Under the pieces are notes generated by a model. That model saw only the letters and a program-made list of their open reading frames with translations, was not told where the DNA came from and did no database searches. From Campylobacter concisus (lineage in GTDB: Bacteria; Campylobacterota; Campylobacteria; Campylobacterales; Campylobacteraceae), in assembly GCF_003048595.2 (NCBI RefSeq), contig NZ_CP049270.1, positions 930,001 to 994,000 on the forward strand: a stretch of 64,000 nt of DNA, read 5' to 3'. Shown in pieces: positions 63,948 to 64,000 of the stretch. Positions within the stretch are counted from its first letter, which is position 1. The number at the start of each line of letters is the position of its first letter. The position numbers were made by a program, and so were the translations under genes.

Positions 63948-64000
63948 AAATTTTGCTTCATTTTTTATATTATTTAGCTTTTTAACGGCCTCGTCAAAGT
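63945..64000 (-). CDS. 3' end of an unidentified gene (partial)
   Basis: An open frame runs in from the window edge and ends with FDEAVKKLNNIKNEAKF and TAG. It overlaps a terminator hairpin, which supports a real gene end. About 18 residues are too few to identify the family; the Lys-rich helical tail is unspecific. Confidence 0.5.
   Translation of the reverse strand, partial: FDEAVKKLNNIKNEAKF

Noticed and set aside
1-64000. tRNA, rRNA, CRISPR arrays, insertion sequences and prophage genes
   Set aside because: The intergenic regions were read for these. No tRNA cloverleaf sequence, repeated spacer pattern, transposase or phage gene was recognised.

Overview
The window looks like the chromosome of a Campylobacter, most like the C. 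concisus group. The evidence is the AT-rich composition, the constant use of AAATTT words, and marker genes: the periplasmic methylmenaquinol:fumarate reductase MfrABE, the 2-oxoglutarate:acceptor oxidoreductase OorDABC, a monomeric isocitrate dehydrogenase and a HydABC uptake hydrogenase. The genus is an inference from gene content. No rRNA, tRNA, IS element or CRISPR array was seen.

Layout. 1-7000: the start of a class A-type penicillin-binding protein (minus strand), a UvrD/Rep helicase, and a MacA-MacB-outer-membrane-factor efflux operon. A 595-base AT-rich gap with hairpins follows. 7600-10640: YqeY, Ppx/GppA and a Pit phosphate transporter. 10740-18420: ClpB, divergent from a ctpA-purC-purS-purQ-SH3 protein-plsC run. 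18570-22650: a Cache chemoreceptor and HtpG. 22780-26480: mfrA-mfrB-mfrE. 26880-32645: a metal-chelate uptake locus (TonB-dependent receptor, methyltransferase, FecCD permease, ATPase, binding protein) in which every gene carries a lesion. 32947-38849: a TCA-cycle block icd-mdh-oorDABC. 38930-42420: MltG and a large AsmA/YhdP-like protein with overlapping divergent 5' ends. 42640-46120: hypBCDEA. 46250-48113: a DUF2157/GDYXXLXY membrane pair. 48500-56750: hydABCD, hydE, hypF and nikR. 57096-60440: FlgH, then pta-ackA. 60560-63680: ilvB-ilvH-lpxD. The last bases hold the 3' end of another minus-strand gene.

How the genes work together. The hyd, hyp and nikR genes encode a complete membrane-bound [NiFe] uptake hydrogenase, its nickel and Fe(CN)2CO maturation machinery and a nickel sensor. 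Electrons from H2 would enter the menaquinone pool through HydC and could leave through the fumarate reductase MfrABE. Icd, Mdh and Oor supply the oxidative branch of the TCA cycle, and Pta-AckA interconverts acetyl-CoA and acetate.

The most noteworthy observations are: (1) HydE, next to HypF, reads as a degenerate HypF paralogue that lost the catalytic residues and zinc fingers; (2) the whole metal-uptake locus has decayed by single-base lesions, including a Walker A Gly-to-Ser change in the one gene that still has a full reading frame; (3) HAIR-type (HspR-like) inverted repeats with identical geometry stand before both clpB and htpG.
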